A stretch of DNA of 64,000 bases, taken from NCBI RefSeq assembly GCF_009183365.2, contig NZ_CP068230.1, positions 2,137,001 to 2,201,000 on the forward strand. Direction: 5' to 3'. The translations under genes were made by a program, and so were the position numbers. Within the stretch, counting starts at the first letter, position 1; every line of letters begins with the position of its first letter. This DNA is from Shewanella algae. GTDB taxonomy: Bacteria > Pseudomonadota > Gammaproteobacteria > Enterobacterales > Shewanellaceae. Below are positions 62,206-64,000 of this stretch, in pieces. Under the pieces are notes generated by a model that ran no database searches, had not been told where the DNA came from, and saw nothing but the letters and a program-made list of their open reading frames with translations.

Positions 62206-62580
62206 TTACAGCTTAACTTTTTCCCACACGCCTTGTGCGTCACGGTAGTGAACCATATCGCCAATGAGTACCCTTACTTTGGTTCCATCGCTCAAAACAC
62301 CATATCCAGAACCATTCGTAAGACTGGGGCCTGTCCTCAATACCTGAACCTTTCCTGTTCTTCCATCTGAGCATGTTATGTCAGTAATGATATGCTTAGA
62401 GTTAGACAGGAGGTTGTAAGAGCCCACGCAGGTAGTGCCTTCTAAGTTTGATAGCTCAAAGCCTCCACCTCCAGCCTCTCCAATTAGCGCGGGTTCCTCG
62501 TTAGAAAACTCCATTGCAATAGGTGTATATGCACATCCGCTTAATATTCCGCAAAGTAATATTGTTAAAGCGTACTTCAT
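62206..62580 (-). CDS. Small lipoprotein on the opposite strand
   Basis: This 124-residue lipoprotein has a signal peptide with lipobox ILSGC at residue 16. A mature beta-rich part contains TTCVGSYNLLSNSKHIITDI and TCSDGRTGKVQVL, with two cysteines. It is encoded against the late operon, typical of a gene expressed from the prophage state. It may alter the host envelope; function unknown. Confidence 0.7.
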   Translation of the reverse strand: MKYALTILLCGILSGCAYTPIAMEFSNEEPALIGEAGGGGFELSNLEGTTCVGSYNLLSNSKHIITDITCSDGRTGKVQVLRTGPSLTNGSGYGVLSDGTKVRVLIGDMVHYRDAQGVWEKVKL

Positions 62581-62749
62581 TGAAGGCCCTCTTAGTTAGT
62601 GTTTTAATTCATCGAAATATATAGCAAAATCTTTAAATTTCAATTAGTAAGTTAGTGAACTGTGAGCCACAACCTTGATTGAAATTGTTTTAACTTCATT
62701 GATGTTTGTACTGAGAGGCTTGTCTCGCCATCCGATATCGGTAACAAAC

Positions 62750-62767
62750 TTGTGTGTTAACACACAA
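62750..62767. promoter_or_regulatory. Perfect 18-bp palindrome
   Basis: TTGTGTGTTAACACACAA is fully self-complementary. It sits between the lipoprotein gene (-) and the lysis genes (+), where a regulator of either could bind. Confidence 0.6.
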
Positions 62768-62896
62768 CTTTCAAACCGCATTTATCAAATGGGGCAGATC
62801 TAGGACTAAAACGGACAGAAAAGGGTTTTTTTTGCCCCCCGAAAATCGCTATGTTTATGGCATGCTCGCCAGAGCTAAAAATGACTGCCAACCACC

Positions 62897-62920
62897 AAAG
62901 ACCCTCATCGGGTCTTTTTT
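62897..62920 (+). terminator. Terminator ahead of the lysis cassette
   Basis: Stem AAAGACCC/GGGTCTTT (62897-62904 with 62910-62917), loop TCATC, then a T run. Being upstream of the lysis genes, it probably blocks late transcription until antitermination. Confidence 0.75.
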
Positions 62921-63094
62921 ACTTTAGGGCTTTCGATGCCACGTAAAAGTAAGCGCGTTTACATTGATACCCCACTGAGCACTCGCCCTGGAGCATAGTC
63001 AGCGAGAAGAACCCCTAGAGGGATGACGCAGCCGCCGGTTGGCGCCCGGTTAATCCATCAGTAAGCCTACCTATATGAATGAATCTAAGGAGCC

Positions 63095-63616
63095 ATGATG
63101 ACCAACAGGATCAAAGTGGCCAGCTTAAGCTTATCGGCCGCAGCTCTTATCACCCTGGTCGTATCTGAGGGATTTTCCCCATCGGCGACTATCCCGATGC
63201 AAGGTGACAGGCCTACAGTGGGCTTCGGCTCGACCTATCATGCCAACGGTAAACCAGTGAAGCTTGGCGACAAGCTCACGCCAGTGCAGGCCCTGAAAAC
63301 AACCCAGGCCCATGTCGCAAACGATGAAGTGCGCTTTAAGGAGAGCTTGCCTGGCGTTGAAATGACGCAGGGCGAATACGACCTCTATATCAATTGGGTA
63401 TACCAGTATGGCATTGGCCGATGGCGCGAATCGGCTATGCGCAGTTATTTGCTGAAAGGCCGTCACCTTGAAGCCTGTAATGCGTTGTTGCTGCCAGAAT
63501 ATCGCACAGTTGGCGGTTTTGACTGTTCAACCCCAGGCAACAAACGCTGCATGGGCGTGTGGACAAGAGCACAGGAACGACATCAACTCTGCATTCAGGA
63601 GCAATCACATGATTAA
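63095..63616 (+). CDS. SAR endolysin, GH24 lysozyme type
   Basis: This 173-residue muramidase has an N-terminal weak hydrophobic helix (about 8-24, ASLSLSAAALITLVVSEG) typical of signal-anchor-release endolysins. Catalytic-type residues are E25 in SEGFS, D38 and T41 in GDRPTVGFGST. The rest has NWVYQYGIGRWRESAMRSYL. It cuts peptidoglycan at lysis. It overlaps the i-spanin gene. Confidence 0.85.
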   Translation: MMTNRIKVASLSLSAAALITLVVSEGFSPSATIPMQGDRPTVGFGSTYHANGKPVKLGDKLTPVQALKTTQAHVANDEVRFKESLPGVEMTQGEYDLYINWVYQYGIGRWRESAMRSYLLKGRHLEACNALLLPEYRTVGGFDCSTPGNKRCMGVWTRAQERHQLCIQEQSHD

Positions 63617-64000
63617 AGTTGCCGCCGGCCGCGCCCATCTGTACTTGATTGGCGGTCTTATTCTGGCCTGTGTGGCCTTGGGTCTGGCACTCACTGTCAC
63701 TCGCTCAGAGGTCAGCCTATTGCAGGCGAATCTTGAAACCGCCAGCGCCAATCAACTCGGGCTGCAACTGGATGTGTCGGCACTGACGACTGCCGTTGAA
63801 AGGCAGGAAGCGGATAAAGCCAAGATATGGCAGCAGCTGACGGCGCTCGCCGTGTCTGAGCAGCAATATCGCACCGACTTGGCTGGTATTCGCGGTCGCC
63901 AAGAAGTTCTCAGCGTTACCCTAGGTGAATACAGGAGCAGCCATGATGAAAGCCTTAACCAGTGGATGGGCACTGCTGTGCCTGATGATGTTCAGCGGTT
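63609..64000 (+). CDS. i-spanin (Rz-like), cut by the window end
   Basis: The frame begins in the endolysin stop (ATGA). It has one membrane helix (about 11-30, YLIGGLILACVALGLALTV) and then a long Gln/Glu/Ala-rich coiled-coil (about 33-100). No stop before 64000. This is the inner-membrane part of a spanin pair that fuses the two membranes in the last step of lysis. Confidence 0.8.
   Translation, partial: MIKVAAGRAHLYLIGGLILACVALGLALTVTRSEVSLLQANLETASANQLGLQLDVSALTTAVERQEADKAKIWQQLTALAVSEQQYRTDLAGIRGRQEVLSVTLGEYRSSHDESLNQWMGTAVPDDVQR
63943..64000 (+). CDS. o-spanin (Rz1-like) nested in the i-spanin gene, partial
   Basis: A frame in +1 to the i-spanin starts at ATG 63943 with AGGAG seven bases upstream and reads MMKALTSGWALLCLMMFSG to the end. 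The last base of the window is T, so the next codon could be Cys, making a FSGC lipobox. Nested Rz1 genes in this frame are known from lambda. Confidence 0.7.
   Translation, partial: MMKALTSGWALLCLMMFSG

Larger units (their letters stand above)
62581..63094. promoter_or_regulatory. Probable late-promoter region before the lysis genes
   Basis: These 514 bp contain no certain gene. A perfect 18-bp palindrome TTGTGTGTTAACACACAA lies at 62750-62767 and a terminator at 62897-62920. A terminator shortly before lysis genes and downstream of a Q-like gene resembles the Q-controlled tR' arrangement. A 20-codon frame at 62936 is too short to call. Confidence 0.5.
46100..64000. mobile_element. Left part of a lambda-like prophage
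   Basis: From an integrase at 46.2 kb to lysis genes at the window end, the gene order is that of a temperate lambda-like phage: int, leftward early operon with an excisionase-like gene, S24 repressor, Cro-like gene, YdaT-like regulator, O- and P-like replication genes, Q-like antiterminator, endolysin and spanins. Several genes (47.4, 51.3, 52.9 and 61.2 kb) are clearly more AT-rich than the rest, so they are likely cargo. The left border is placed in the 46.0-46.19 kb gap; the attachment core cannot be defined because the right end is not in the window. No tRNA gene is seen at the junction. Confidence 0.9.

Noticed and set aside
62936..62998. 20-codon frame before the endolysin gene
   Set aside because: Too short, no ribosome site, and it begins directly after a terminator; not supportable as a gene.

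Overview
The window reads as a Shewanella-type gammaproteobacterial chromosome (inference). Supporting evidence is the gene order yceF / yceD-rpmF-plsX-fabH-fabD-fabG-acpP-fabF, rne divergent from rluC, maoP divergent from hdfR, a MsrB-MsrA fusion, a complete proteobacterial dedicated sortase (pds) locus, and many closely spaced rho-independent terminators. Positions 1-46 kb are host chromosome. About 46.1 kb to the window end is the left part of a lambda-like prophage beside sbcB. Its right end lies outside the window.

Host part. 0-5.3 kb: 3' end of a CreA-family gene, a large TonB-dependent receptor, a small charged protein and metC. 5.4-12.2 kb: the sortase locus. A histidine kinase and response regulator face left; an OmpA-like protein (PdsO), a VIT-vWA surface protein ending in LPQTA plus a membrane anchor, and a class-specific sortase face right. 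12.2-20.3 kb: a diguanylate cyclase, a secreted M28 peptidase, a methyltransferase behind a near-consensus Fur box, a beta-barrel protein, a RimK-type ligase, maoP/hdfR and dgkA. 20.6-26.9 kb: an exported ATP-dependent DNA ligase overlapping a low-molecular-weight phosphatase, the GTPase YlqF/RbgA, an isopenicillin-N-synthase-like oxygenase, msrBA and a SulP transporter. 27-33.8 kb: rne with a structured leader, rluC, a HAD phosphatase and a GAF-PAS protein. 34-41.3 kb: yceF, then the fatty-acid/ribosome cluster yceD to fabF. 41.4-46 kb: a membrane protein, a YciA-like thioesterase, a beta-hydroxyacid dehydrogenase, cdd and sbcB.

Prophage part. A DUF4102-type tyrosine integrase at the left end is translationally coupled to an AT-rich PIN-domain gene. 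A leftward early operon (51.1 to 48.6 kb) carries excisionase-like, MT-A70 methylase, PapB-like, PrtN-like and small proteins. A rightward AT-rich pair, ParB-like protein plus D12-class adenine methylase, sits between that operon and the S24 repressor. The repressor is divergent from a Cro-like gene, followed by a YdaT-like regulator, a chain of very small overlapping genes, and O- and P-like replication genes with iteron-like repeats inside the O gene. Then come a second tyrosine recombinase, a small HTH protein, a Q-like antiterminator, an AT-rich membrane protein, a counter-oriented lipoprotein, and a lysis cassette of SAR endolysin, i-spanin and nested o-spanin cut by the window end. An exact 16-bp motif is shared, inverted, between the leftward operon promoter region and the Cro promoter, which ties the two to one repressor circuit.

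The best candidates for little-described biology are the one-substrate sortase locus with its own sugar-sensor-like kinase, the int-PIN bicistron, the ParB-like/adenine-methylase pair, the second recombinase in the replication module, and several sub-60-residue prophage genes. No tRNA, rRNA or CRISPR array was recognised. All family assignments come from reading motifs by eye; no database search was run.
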